The notes under the pieces are model-generated. The model ran no database searches, was not told where the DNA came from, and was given only the letters and a program-made list of their open reading frames with translations. This document shows positions 19,216 to 28,011 of a stretch of 64,000 nt of DNA, piece by piece. The DNA lies in the NCBI RefSeq assembly GCF_008693075.1, contig NZ_VXKJ01000048.1, positions 62,001-126,000 of the forward strand. The letters are read 5' to 3'. Each line of letters starts with the position of its first letter. Position 1 is the first letter of the stretch. This DNA comes from Corynebacterium phocae (GTDB taxonomy: Bacteria; Actinomycetota; Actinomycetes; Mycobacteriales; Mycobacteriaceae). A program made the translations under genes and the position numbers.

Positions 19216-19282
19216 GTAATGTCTCCCTTTCATCCTCATAAATTTCGAGGAATTGATGGCTTTTAAAAAGAATTATCATTTT

Positions 19283-19319
19283 GCCTGGTTGCGGCCGTTA
19301 GACCGCAACCAGACCAGGC
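19283..19319 (-). promoter_or_regulatory. Hairpin in the rpoB-rpoC spacer
   Basis: GCCTGG-TTGCGG on the left (19283-19294) pairs with CCGCAACC and CCAGGC on the right (19303-19319), an 8-bp inner and 6-bp outer stem separated by a small bulge. On the minus strand CTTTTTAAAA follows after about 15 nt. It may be an attenuator or RNase processing site setting the rpoC:rpoB ratio. Confidence 0.55.
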
Positions 19320-19336
19320 ACAAATGCTTAGGGGTT

Positions 19337-22300
19337 CTAAGCGATGTTGTCGGCGTCGGACCGCTCATCGCGGGACAGGTTAATGCCCAGGGATGGAGAG
19401 TCCATGTCGTCATCATCGGAGCCGGAAAGCTCCATCGGAGTGCCGTCAACGGCAAGAACTTCCACGTTCAAGCACAAAGACTGCAGTTCCTTGAGCAACA
19501 CCTTGAAGGACTCCGGAATACCCGGGTCTGGGATGTTGTCGCCCTTCACGATTGCCTCGTAGACCTTCACACGGCCCACCACGTCATCAGACTTGATGGT
19601 CAGCAGCTCCTGCAGGGTGTAAGCAGCGCCGTATGCCTGCATTGCCCACACCTCCATCTCACCGAAGCGCTGGCCACCGAACTGGGCCTTACCACCCAGC
19701 GGCTGCTGGGTAATCATGGAGTAAGGACCGGTAGAACGAGCGTGAATCTTCTCATCAACCAAGTGGTGCAGCTTGAGCATGTACATGTAGCCCACGGAAA
19801 CCGGGTACTTATAAGGCTCACCGGAACGGCCGTCAAACAGACGGGCCTTGCCGTGCTCATCCACCAGAACATCACCATCGCGGTTAGGACGCGAGGAAGC
19901 CAGCAAACGAGAAATCTCTTCATTGGTGGCACCGTCGAATACCGGGGTGGCGGTCAAAGAATCAGCCGGGACGTCGTAAAGCTCCTCAGGGAGGGTCTTC
20001 AAAATCTCCGCGTTCTTTGGATCCTCAACATCGATCTTCCAACCGGAGTGAGCCAACCAGCCCAAGTGAACTTCCAGCACCTGGCCAATGTTCATACGAC
20101 GAGGAACACCGTGGGTGTTCAGGATGATGTCTACTGGCGTGCCATCTTCCATGAACGGCATGTCTTCCGGAGGAAGAATCTTGCCCACCACACCCTTGTT
20201 GCCGTGGCGGCCAGCCAGCTTATCGCCGTCCTGGATCTTACGCTTCTGGGCAACGTAGACGCGGATCATCTCATTGACGCCAGGCGCCAAATCATCATCT
20301 TCATCACGGGAGAAACGAGCAACGCCAATAACCTTGCCGGTCTCACCGTGAGGAACCTTCATGGAGGTGTCGCGGACTTCGCGAGCCTTCTCACCGAAGA
20401 TGGCGCGCAGCAGGCGCTCCTCCGGAGTCAGCTCGGTCTCACCCTTAGGCGTGACCTTACCCACCAGGATGTCGCCGGGGCGGACATCTGCGCCAATACG
20501 GATAATGCCGCGGTCATCCAAGTCGCGCAGGACGTCCTCAGAGACGTTGGGGATTTCGCGAGTGATTTCCTCAGCACCAAGCTTGGTGTCGCGGGCATCG
20601 ATCTCGTGCTCCTCGATGTGGATGGAAGTAAGCGTGTCATCCTCCACAATCTGCTGATTGAGGATGATGGCGTCCTCGTAGTTGTGACCTTCCCAAGGCA
20701 TAAACGCAACCAGCAGGTTGCGGCCCAGGGACATCTCACCGTTGTGGGTACCAGGACCATCGGCCAAAACCTGGCCGGCCTCTACACGGTCACCCGCAGA
20801 AACTAGCGGGGTCTGGTTGTAGTTGGTGCCCTGGTTGGTGCGCTCAAACTTGCGCAGCAAATAGGTGTCGCGCTGGCCAGAGTCATCCATGATCGTGATC
20901 GACTGTGCGGACACAGCCTCCACCACGCCGTCCTTGGCGTTGATGATGAGGTCACCGGCGTCATACGCGGCGCGCTGCTCCATGCCGGTGCCCACAAACG
21001 GGGCCTCGGAGCGGACCAGCGGCACTGCCTGGCGCTGCATGTTGGCGCCCATCAGTGCACGGTTGGCGTCGTCGTGCTCCAAGAACGGAATCATGGCGGT
21101 TGCCACGGAAACCATCTGGCGCGGGGAGACGTCAATGAAGTCAACGCCCTTGGCGTCAGTCACACCGATATCACCCTCTTTGAGGCGAACCTCAATGCGG
21201 CTGTCGGTAATGTAGCCCTGCTCATCACGCTCCACCTCGGCTTGGGCAATCGCGTAGCGATCTTCCTCGTCAGCGGTAACGTAGACGACCTCGTCAGTGA
21301 TACGGCCGTCCTCAACCTTGCGGTAAGGGGTCTCAATGAAGCCAAACGGGTTCACGCGGGCATAAGAAGCCAGCGAGCCAATCAAACCAATGTTAGGACC
21401 TTCGGGAGTCTCAATAGGGCACATACGGCCGTAGTGAGAAGGGTGAACGTCACGAACCTCAATGCCGGCGCGCTCACGCGACAGGCCGCCTGGACCCAGC
21501 GCAGAAAGGCGACGCTTGTGCGTCAAACCAGACAAAGAGTTGTTCTGGTCCATGAACTGCGAGAGCTGGGAAGTACCAAAGAACTCCCGGATAGCTGCAG
21601 ACACCGGACGAACGTTAATCAGCGAGGTAGGAGTAATGGATTCCGCGTCCTGAGTGGTCATGCGCTCGCGAACCACGCGCTCCATACGGGATAGACCCAC
21701 GCGAACCTGGTTTTGGATAAGCTCACCAACGGTACGCAGGCGGCGGTTACCAAAGTGGTCAATATCATCAGTGTTCAGCGGGATCATCTGGCCATTAGGG
21801 GCCTTCATCTCCCGTTCACCGGCATGCAGACGCACCAAGTACTCGAGGGTGACGGCAATGTCTTCCTCGGTCAAGGTCATAAGCCCATCATGGTCCCCAC
21901 CCAGGCCAAGTTTGCGGTTGATCTTGTAACGGCCCACACGAGCCAGATCATAACGCTTAGCCTTAAAGAATGAGTTGGCCAACATGGCCAACGCCAGATC
22001 ACGCGTAGGCTGCTCACCCGGGCGCTGCTTACGGTAAATCTCCAGCAATGCCTCATCCGTGTTGGCAACGCCGTCGCCTTCCAGGGTAGACATCATAAGC
22101 TCGGAGAAACCAAAGCGTTCCCGGATCTGCTCCTCGGTCCAACCAAGGGCCTTGAGCAAAACAGTCACCGGCTGGCGACGTTTACGGTCAATACGGACAC
22201 CAACGGTGTCGCGCTTGTCCACGTCAAACTCCAGCCACGCACCGCGGGAAGGAATAACCTTCACGGCGTGCAGCGGGCGCTCCGTAGACTTATCGATTGT

Positions 22301-22861
22301 CTGGTCAAAGTAAACACCAGGGGAACGCACCAACTGCGAAACAATGACACGCTCGGTGCCATTGACAATGAAGGTGCCCCGGTCGGTCATCATTGGGAAA
22401 TCACCAATGAACACCGTCTGGGACTTAATCTCCTGGGTGTCTTTGTTGACAAACTCTGCGGTCACATACAGTGGCGCGGAGTAGTTAATATCTTTTTCCT
22501 TGCTTTCATCAACCGTGTACTTCACGGGTTCAAAGCGAGGCTCAGACAGGGATAGCGACATACGCTCGGAATAGTCCTCAATGGGCGAGAGCTCATTCAG
22601 GATGTCTTCCAGGCCGCTGGTCACGCGGGCATCAGGCCCACGCAACTCCTGCTCACGTTCACGCCACTCAGGCGTGCCGATAAGCCACGAATAGGAATCT
22701 AGTTGTACGTCGAGTAGACCCGGAACGGTGATAGGCTCGTCGATCTTTGCGAACGAGTACCGCTTCGGGGCTCCCGGAATCTTTGTCACTGACTTGGTCT
22801 GGCGCGAGACTGCCAAGATGGGTCCTTCCAGCACCTCACGCGGAACCGGGTGATCAACCAC
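19337..22861 (-). CDS. rpoB: DNA-directed RNA polymerase subunit beta
   Basis: 1174 residues from the GTG at 22861; a second GTG at 22834 gives [16 protein letters not shown], the start seen in C. glutamicum, so the true N-terminus may be nine residues shorter. Conserved regions include [14 protein letters not shown], the rifampicin cluster [13 protein letters not shown] and [32 protein letters not shown] and [18 protein letters not shown]. The rifampicin-site residues Q, D, H and S are those of susceptible enzymes. First gene of the rpoBC operon; the promoter region lies in the 470-bp gap to its right. Confidence 0.98.
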   Translation of the reverse strand: MVDHPVPREVLEGPILAVSRQTKSVTKIPGAPKRYSFAKIDEPITVPGLLDVQLDSYSWLIGTPEWREREQELRGPDARVTSGLEDILNELSPIEDYSERMSLSLSEPRFEPVKYTVDESKEKDINYSAPLYVTAEFVNKDTQEIKSQTVFIGDFPMMTDRGTFIVNGTERVIVSQLVRSPGVYFDQTIDKSTERPLHAVKVIPSRGAWLEFDVDKRDTVGVRIDRKRRQPVTVLLKALGWTEEQIRERFGFSELMMSTLEGDGVANTDEALLEIYRKQRPGEQPTRDLALAMLANSFFKAKRYDLARVGRYKINRKLGLGGDHDGLMTLTEEDIAVTLEYLVRLHAGEREMKAPNGQMIPLNTDDIDHFGNRRLRTVGELIQNQVRVGLSRMERVVRERMTTQDAESITPTSLINVRPVSAAIREFFGTSQLSQFMDQNNSLSGLTHKRRLSALGPGGLSRERAGIEVRDVHPSHYGRMCPIETPEGPNIGLIGSLASYARVNPFGFIETPYRKVEDGRITDEVVYVTADEEDRYAIAQAEVERDEQGYITDSRIEVRLKEGDIGVTDAKGVDFIDVSPRQMVSVATAMIPFLEHDDANRALMGANMQRQAVPLVRSEAPFVGTGMEQRAAYDAGDLIINAKDGVVEAVSAQSITIMDDSGQRDTYLLRKFERTNQGTNYNQTPLVSAGDRVEAGQVLADGPGTHNGEMSLGRNLLVAFMPWEGHNYEDAIILNQQIVEDDTLTSIHIEEHEIDARDTKLGAEEITREIPNVSEDVLRDLDDRGIIRIGADVRPGDILVGKVTPKGETELTPEERLLRAIFGEKAREVRDTSMKVPHGETGKVIGVARFSRDEDDDLAPGVNEMIRVYVAQKRKIQDGDKLAGRHGNKGVVGKILPPEDMPFMEDGTPVDIILNTHGVPRRMNIGQVLEVHLGWLAHSGWKIDVEDPKNAEILKTLPEELYDVPADSLTATPVFDGATNEEISRLLASSRPNRDGDVLVDEHGKARLFDGRSGEPYKYPVSVGYMYMLKLHHLVDEKIHARSTGPYSMITQQPLGGKAQFGGQRFGEMEVWAMQAYGAAYTLQELLTIKSDDVVGRVKVYEAIVKGDNIPDPGIPESFKVLLKELQSLCLNVEVLAVDGTPMELSGSDDDDMDSPSLGINLSRDERSDADNIA

Positions 22862-22945
22862 TCATGCTTGTGATTGGCCCGAAACCGCTGGTAGATTAGC
22901 ATTTTGTTTAGCTTAAGGAACCACTGCACGTAGAGAGCACGAAAT

Positions 22946-22976
22946 CACCTTGTCAAATAGGTATTTTAACAAGGTG
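22946..22976. promoter_or_regulatory. Perfect inverted repeat in the rpoB upstream region
   Basis: CACCTTGT (22946-22953) and ACAAGGTG (22969-22976), 8-bp arms with a 15-bp AT-rich spacer. On the minus strand the spacer contains TAAAAT, a plausible -10 box, 85-110 bp before rpoB. It could be an operator over the rpoB promoter or a leader hairpin. The rest of the 22862-23335 gap shows no gene. Confidence 0.5.
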
Positions 22977-23335
22977 TATGGGTCTACGTAGAATGATTCC
23001 AGCGCAACACAACAGTTTATAGCAAAGACGACCGTTTGTCTAGGCGCGCTAATCCACGAGAGGGCCAGTTACCAAATCCCGCTGTTCACAGCCCCTAAAC
23101 AGCCATCGCCTTCAAGGCCAGACCCGCGCGATCCCGCAGCGAGTGACAGAACAAACTATGCCAACCCCGGCTTGCGTGATGGAATATACCACCTTCAGCC
23201 GCCGAGGCCCAAGGACACGCCGCCTGCAACTTGGGCTGCGAGCCGCAAAGCACAGCGCCGCGTAGTCGCGCCCAAAACCCATCAATCTGTGCGCCTAGTG
23301 AGAGTGTTTCCGCAAGGGCGCTAAGATGGGTGACC

Positions 23336-24535
23336 ATGTTGCCCCTCTCCCGTGTTATCCCGGCCCTTCTTCTAGGCGTGGGCGTGGCCAGCGTGTCCGC
23401 TGGCGTAGCCGCGCCCGTGTTCTTGGACGCGCGGCCTGCGGTACCGCTGGACCTTGAAGACACCACCTGGACCATCGTGGATGAGTCCGCCACCACCCGA
23501 CTGTTCCAGGACGGGCGGCAACTCAACGTACCCGTTACGGCCCAGTGGCACCTCAACCTCCAAGAGCCGGCTGACGAAGACACCACCACCGTGCGCATTG
23601 GCTCCAGCCTCATGCGCTCTAGCCAACAGTCAGAATTAGAGCGGCTAATCCAGGCGCAGGTGTGGACTTACCCCATCGACCGAATTACGCGCAGCTCCAC
23701 CGGAGTTGCGGAAGTCTCCCACACCATCGGCATGCCCAGCGCCGGACTCACCGTGGACGGCGTGTGGTTCCTGTTCCCGGCAGACGCGGAGAAAACCACC
23801 TACGAGGTCTTCGATGAAACGCTACGTGGCACCGCCCCCGCCGTATTCGACCGGGAAGAAAAGATAGATGGACACACCATCTACGTCTACCGGCAGGAAA
23901 TTGCGCCCACCAACGTGGCAACGCGTTACGCCAGCCTTTTCAACGTCACAGAAGTCGCCGAAAAGGCTCAGCCCGCGCCACCACCTGCTCCCGCCGCACC
24001 CGAGGGGCTGCCAGAGACACCCGGGGATGTGCCGGAACCACCCGAGGGGCTGCCAGAGACACCCGGGGATGTGCCGGAACCACCCGAGGGCCTACCCGAG
24101 GCACCCGAGGGCCTACCAGATGAACCGGCACCCGACACCCCGGTGGCCCCGGAGCCGCCACAGCCGCAAAAGGGCTACCTCCATCACTCCGCCACCCGCG
24201 ATTTCTTCGTTGATCAGCGCACCGGCCTGGTAGTGGACATGGACGTGCAGGTCCACGACTTCTACGCCACGGCAGAGGGCGCGGAGCTGGAAAATTCCCT
24301 AACCTTTTCCGGCTCCATCTCCGAGGCAGACACCGCGCAGTTGCTAGAACAAACCAAGAAGTTCCCCAACCCCGCGCTCATTAGGACTGTTCGCCTCACC
24401 CTTATCATCGGCGGCGGACTACTGACCATTGTCTCCGCGCTAGGCGCTTTTGGACTGGTGGCGCGCAAGCGCCGCGCTGTTAGCACACCGGCCGGCGAAG
24501 GGCAGGCCGTGCCCGCTAGCCTGCAGAACCCCTAA
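23336..24535 (+). CDS. DUF3068 (PorA-family) secreted/membrane protein
   Basis: 399 residues. N-terminal hydrophobic signal/anchor (LSRVIPALLLGVGVASVSAGVAAP), an extracellular domain of the DUF3068 type (PLDLEDTTWTIVDE, YPIDRITRSSTGVAEVSHTIG, FLFPADAEKTTYEVFDE, and RDFFVDQRTGLVVDMD after the linker), and a C-terminal helix (LTLIIGGGLLTIVSALGAFGLVA) followed by basic residues. Between them a Pro/Glu-rich linker contains two perfect 14-residue repeats. The ATG at 23336 has TAAGAT 8 nt upstream, fitting a leaderless transcript; an in-frame GTG lies two codons earlier. Divergent from rpoB; its TAA overlaps the bioWF TAG in the shared bases CTAA. Confidence 0.82.
   Translation: MLPLSRVIPALLLGVGVASVSAGVAAPVFLDARPAVPLDLEDTTWTIVDESATTRLFQDGRQLNVPVTAQWHLNLQEPADEDTTTVRIGSSLMRSSQQSELERLIQAQVWTYPIDRITRSSTGVAEVSHTIGMPSAGLTVDGVWFLFPADAEKTTYEVFDETLRGTAPAVFDREEKIDGHTIYVYRQEIAPTNVATRYASLFNVTEVAEKAQPAPPPAPAAPEGLPETPGDVPEPPEGLPETPGDVPEPPEGLPEAPEGLPDEPAPDTPVAPEPPQPQKGYLHHSATRDFFVDQRTGLVVDMDVQVHDFYATAEGAELENSLTFSGSISEADTAQLLEQTKKFPNPALIRTVRLTLIIGGGLLTIVSALGAFGLVARKRRAVSTPAGEGQAVPASLQNP
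23999..24082 (+). repeat. Two 42-bp tandem repeats in the DUF3068 gene
   Basis: Units 23999-24040 and 24041-24082 are identical and encode PEGLPETPGDVPEP; degenerate shorter copies (PEGLPEA, PEGLPDEP) follow to about 24130. In-frame, so copy number changes would lengthen the linker without disrupting the protein. Confidence 0.9.
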
Positions 24536-26448
24536 TCCGGAATAGCCTTCCCTCCCAAAAGCGGCGCCAGCACCTCCGCCAACTGGTCCATGCCAGCACA
24601 TGTATGGTTGGCCATAATCGTAATCCGGATAATGGCCTGCCCCCTGGGCACGGTGGGATAGCGGATGGCAGGGGCCCAAATTCCGGCCTGCGCCAGTTGC
24701 TGGGAAACCCACATAGCGCGGGCTTCATCCCCCACCGGCACCGCCAGAATGGGGACCCCGCGCGCGGCCATCCCTAAGACCTTCTCCGCGTAGGCGATAT
24801 TGCGGTGCAAACGCCCCACCACGTCCGTGCTGCGTATCAGCCGCAAAGACTCCCTAGCCGCCGCCACGGGGCCGGCGGACAGCGAGGTGGAAAAAACGTA
24901 GCTTCTCGCCTGGTTGCGCAGCAACCTGGCGGTCTCAGCGCCACAGCACACAAAACCGCCTTCCGCACCGAACGCCTTTGACAGTGTTCCCACCAAAATA
25001 TCGGGCGGCAACCGATCTGACGGCAGGCGTTCCTGGTTCAACAACCCTGCCTCCTCCACAACGCCCCGGCCGGATATTCCCAGAGTGCCGATACCGTGCG
25101 CGTCATCCACCATGGTCCAGCAGCCGGAATCCATAATCTTCGCTAACGGCGCGCGATCCCCCGACATGGAAAACAGGCCATCAGTCACAATCAACCGTGG
25201 GGCGCAATCACGGGTGCCACCGCCCGTCCCGGCGCGCGCAGAAGGCGGAGAAAGGTGCGGGTAGACCTCCACCTTGGCGCCCCGCTGTGTAGCCAAGCGC
25301 ATGCCGTCAATCAGCGAGGCATGGTTTGCCGTGTCCGAATAAACTTCCAGACCCTCCCCCGCCAGGGCTTGCAGCGTAGAAAGATTGGCCTGGTAGCCGG
25401 TGGCAAATAACACGCAGTCCTCGTAGCCCAACCACTGCGCCAGACTGGTTTCAAGCTCGCGGTGCAAACTGTGCGTACCGGTGGTAAGCCTTGACCCGCC
25501 GGAGCCAGTGCCCCACAGTGCCGTAGCTTGCAGTGCGGCACTCACCACCTCCGGGTGATGAGCCAGTCCCAGGTAGTTGGAGGAAGAAAACAGTAGGTAT
25601 TCCCGGCCATCAATAACCGCCCGAGGGCCTTGTGCGGAGCCGAAGGTCCGCGGTTGGCGTTCCAAGCCGGCGGATTCCCACGCCGCATTTCGTTCCGCGC
25701 ACACCTCGTTGAGCTTTAGCGCGGGTCGTGCAGCTTTCCGGCCCGGCGCGGTGGCGGCGTCCCGCTGGCTGATGAACACCGGCGTGCGCTCAAGGTAGCG
25801 GACAATCTCATCCACGGTGGCAACCTGTGGGTCAATAAATAAGGCGCGGCCGCCATGCGGTGAACCCTCGGGTTTGATGTGATGTATGCGGTAGTAAGTG
25901 CCGCCACGGGCTACGTACCCGGTGGTATAACGGGGGTCATCGGAAACGCAGACCTCCGCCACCACGCCGGGGCAAGACTGGGCCTTTGTGGCCAGCGCCA
26001 AGGCCTCCCGGAAATGACTCTTTGCGCCGCTGTCCACAGAAGTGTCTTGCCAATCCATCCGGGAAACCCGCACGCCCCGGGCGCGGTCCGGTTCCACACG
26101 CTGACCGGTGTGGATATCGATGAGGGCAGCGCCGCGAAGGCGCTCGGAATTCCGCGCCAGCTCCAACCCGGACGGCGGAAGATCCGCCAACAGCTGGGCA
26201 AGCCTGTCCTCCGCAGCGATATCCCCTGGCTCCTCTACCCGTAGCGCGGGGATGGTCCTCGGGTGGGTCCCCAACTGCTCTACCGTAAGGGTGAGACTAT
26301 CTGGCAGACCCTGTTCGTGGACCACCGCGCGGTGGGTCAACTCCCCGGCAATCTTTTCCCACTGCCCGGGGGTGGTCACTAGCCTTTCCGCCCCGGAGGT
26401 ATGGACTCCCGCGCGGGAAGCCCGCATGCGCACTGAATAAACCGCCAT
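24532..26448 (-). CDS. bioWF: Fused 6-carboxyhexanoate-CoA ligase (BioW) and 8-amino-7-oxononanoate synthase (BioF)
   Basis: 638 residues joining two consecutive steps of biotin synthesis. Residues 1-228 match BioW: YSVRMRAS at 4-11, SGAERLV, RGAALIDIHTGQRV, RGVRVSRMDW at 124-133, CVSDDPRYTTGYVARGG. Residues ~245-638 are a complete BioF: FSSSNYLGLAHHP, GSGGSRLTTG, VDDAHGIG with Asp448/Asp449 and His451, and TLSKAFGAEGG with PLP lysine Lys491. It would activate pimelate and condense pimeloyl-CoA with alanine. The frame stays open to a TTG at 26523, but the ATG at 26448 gives the family N-terminus. Last gene of the leftward cluster after panC-like; no bioA, bioB or bioD is in the window. Confidence 0.9.
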   Translation of the reverse strand: MAVYSVRMRASRAGVHTSGAERLVTTPGQWEKIAGELTHRAVVHEQGLPDSLTLTVEQLGTHPRTIPALRVEEPGDIAAEDRLAQLLADLPPSGLELARNSERLRGAALIDIHTGQRVEPDRARGVRVSRMDWQDTSVDSGAKSHFREALALATKAQSCPGVVAEVCVSDDPRYTTGYVARGGTYYRIHHIKPEGSPHGGRALFIDPQVATVDEIVRYLERTPVFISQRDAATAPGRKAARPALKLNEVCAERNAAWESAGLERQPRTFGSAQGPRAVIDGREYLLFSSSNYLGLAHHPEVVSAALQATALWGTGSGGSRLTTGTHSLHRELETSLAQWLGYEDCVLFATGYQANLSTLQALAGEGLEVYSDTANHASLIDGMRLATQRGAKVEVYPHLSPPSARAGTGGGTRDCAPRLIVTDGLFSMSGDRAPLAKIMDSGCWTMVDDAHGIGTLGISGRGVVEEAGLLNQERLPSDRLPPDILVGTLSKAFGAEGGFVCCGAETARLLRNQARSYVFSTSLSAGPVAAARESLRLIRSTDVVGRLHRNIAYAEKVLGMAARGVPILAVPVGDEARAMWVSQQLAQAGIWAPAIRYPTVPRGQAIIRITIMANHTCAGMDQLAEVLAPLLGGKAIPD

Positions 26449-26527
26449 GTGGCCATCATAGCCACCAAATTGAACGCCGTTTAAGGAAACAGTGGTGGAA
26501 AGATTCGCCTCAGCCCGAAACAAACTG

Positions 26528-27346
26528 TCACCGGGACTGCGCCTGGTACTGCTCTAGGTTCCTAAACCCAATCCCCAGCGGCAAACCGGCGTTATCTATC
26601 AACCGAACTCCACCTACCGTGGCTGCTATCAGCAAACGGCCATCGCCTTGCTCCGGGGGCTCGCCCAGGTCCGCGCCACGAACCTGTACGTATTCAGCTT
26701 CCACTCCCGCCGCCTCCAATACTGCCTGGGCAACATCCTGGACTTTCTGGGCTCCTGCCTCCGCGGCGTGCGCCCCGGCAGTTAAAGCCGCTGAAATAGC
26801 GCGCGCCTGCTCCCGCGCCTCTGCGGCTACACGGGAATTGCGCGTGCTCACAGCCACGCCGTCCGGCATACGCACGGTCGGAACTCCCTGCACCCGCACC
26901 GGCAGATTCAGGTCCTGCAGCGCAACATTAGTGGCCACCAACAGCTCATAATCTTTCTCGCCCATGATGAGGTGGCTGGGCATTACTGTCCCCACCATTG
27001 ACAACACGCGGTGAAGCTCCGTGCCCAGCTCCGCGGCCGGTTCCAGTCCCTGGAACGTCGGCGCAATCCGAATGCGCACCGGCCGGGGCGCGTAGTGCCA
27101 GACCACGTCGACTTTCTCTTTTCGCAACACTTCAAGGTCCGCGTCGCCAACATCACCGACCGCAACTATGACCACTGCCCCCCGGACGGCCCGGGCGGCT
27201 CGGACGAGGGCAACATGCCCCGCATGCACACCGTTGCCCAGCGGCACAAGAGCAACCGGGCATCCGGTCTTTCTGAAAGCCGAAGATATCATCCGCACCT
27301 GTGCAGGGTCGTCAGTCTCAACGGCACGGCCTAACTCAAAACTCAT
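26528..27346 (-). CDS. panC: PanC-like (pantoate-beta-alanine ligase family) protein, atypical active site
   Basis: 272 residues with strong GGAGGAGA before the ATG at 27346, which overlaps the upstream stop as ATGA. Family marks: H-x-x-H in GVHAGH (His41, His44), GEKDYELL with Lys131-Asp132, and DGVAVSTRN ending Arg169-Asn170, together the adenylate-forming site. However the canonical P-T-M-G opening is P-L-G-N, the F-V-N-P-x-Q-F motif carrying one pantoate-binding Gln is missing (VAVGDVGDADL instead), and the second pantoate Gln after KDY is Leu. In M. tuberculosis numbering these are Met40, Gln72 and Gln164. It may be an ordinary divergent PanC or use another acid. Followed by bioWF. Confidence 0.75.
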   Translation of the reverse strand: MSFELGRAVETDDPAQVRMISSAFRKTGCPVALVPLGNGVHAGHVALVRAARAVRGAVVIVAVGDVGDADLEVLRKEKVDVVWHYAPRPVRIRIAPTFQGLEPAAELGTELHRVLSMVGTVMPSHLIMGEKDYELLVATNVALQDLNLPVRVQGVPTVRMPDGVAVSTRNSRVAAEAREQARAISAALTAGAHAAEAGAQKVQDVAQAVLEAAGVEAEYVQVRGADLGEPPEQGDGRLLIAATVGGVRLIDNAGLPLGIGFRNLEQYQAQSR

Positions 27347-28011
27347 CGATTCTCCTCCAAAAGTGCCCACATCTCCAGGCTGGGATCTCCGTGGATTTCC
27401 GCATACCGGCTAGCGGCCGCCAGATATGCCCGCCGCAAGCTGGGGTCCCCAATATGGGGAAACGCGGCCATAACGCCCCTGCCGCCAATAAGCGGGTCAC
27501 CATCATTATCTTCATCCAAGAGACCGCGTACGGCCTCCTGCGCCGCCAGCGCGATACTCCGCGTCATCTTGGCGTAGGCCACCTGGGCGGCAAGCAGTCC
27601 CCGCTCCGCGTCGGGTATTTCACACCCCTGAGCACCCATCTCCCCCAGAATGAGCTGCGCGATAGTTAGACCCAATTCATCGGCCGCAGAGACCACCCAC
27701 CGGTTGCCACTGACCGGAGAAATAGCAGCCACTACCACCCCCAGGGTCTCGAGGTTGTCTAGAACCTGCACACCCGTCGATAGGCAGGTGTGAATGACAA
27801 TGTGAGCGCGCCGCAAATCTGGTTCCAATGCTTGCGTAACCCGGGAAATTCCACCTTCATCAACTGCGAGGATGAAAGCGTCATAACCGCTGAGGCTGTC
27901 CACACCGGGATTTTCAACTACCGTGTGCCCGGCCGCCGCCATCCCCGCGGCTAGTGCGGTGCCCTCACGACTTTTGCCCAATAGCGCGACCCGCATACGT
28001 GGCGCGGGCAC
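27343..28011 (-). CDS. Rossmann-like / DUF2520 domain protein
   Basis: 222 residues from a GTG directly after the upstream stop, with AAGGAT 9 nt before it. N-terminal Rossmann strand MRVALLGKSREGTALAAGMAAAGH lacks the strict G-x-G-x-x-G but keeps the fold pattern; the C-terminal half with RGLLAAQVAYAKMTRSIALAAQEAVRGLL resembles the DUF2520 helical domain. Such proteins sit between folK and panC in mycobacteria and corynebacteria and resemble ketopantoate reductase or pyrroline reductases, but their reaction is not established. Translationally coupled to panC-like through ATGA. Confidence 0.75.
   Translation of the reverse strand: MPAPRMRVALLGKSREGTALAAGMAAAGHTVVENPGVDSLSGYDAFILAVDEGGISRVTQALEPDLRRAHIVIHTCLSTGVQVLDNLETLGVVVAAISPVSGNRWVVSAADELGLTIAQLILGEMGAQGCEIPDAERGLLAAQVAYAKMTRSIALAAQEAVRGLLDEDNDGDPLIGGRGVMAAFPHIGDPSLRRAYLAAASRYAEIHGDPSLEMWALLEENR

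Noticed and set aside
19253..20806. Long rightward open frame (517 codons) inside rpoB
   Set aside because: Antisense shadow of a highly conserved gene; the product has no protein-like pattern and the opposite strand is certain.
21462..21653. Rifampicin-resistance substitutions in rpoB
   Set aside because: The cluster reads as in susceptible enzymes at the Gln, Asp, His and Ser positions; no change to report.
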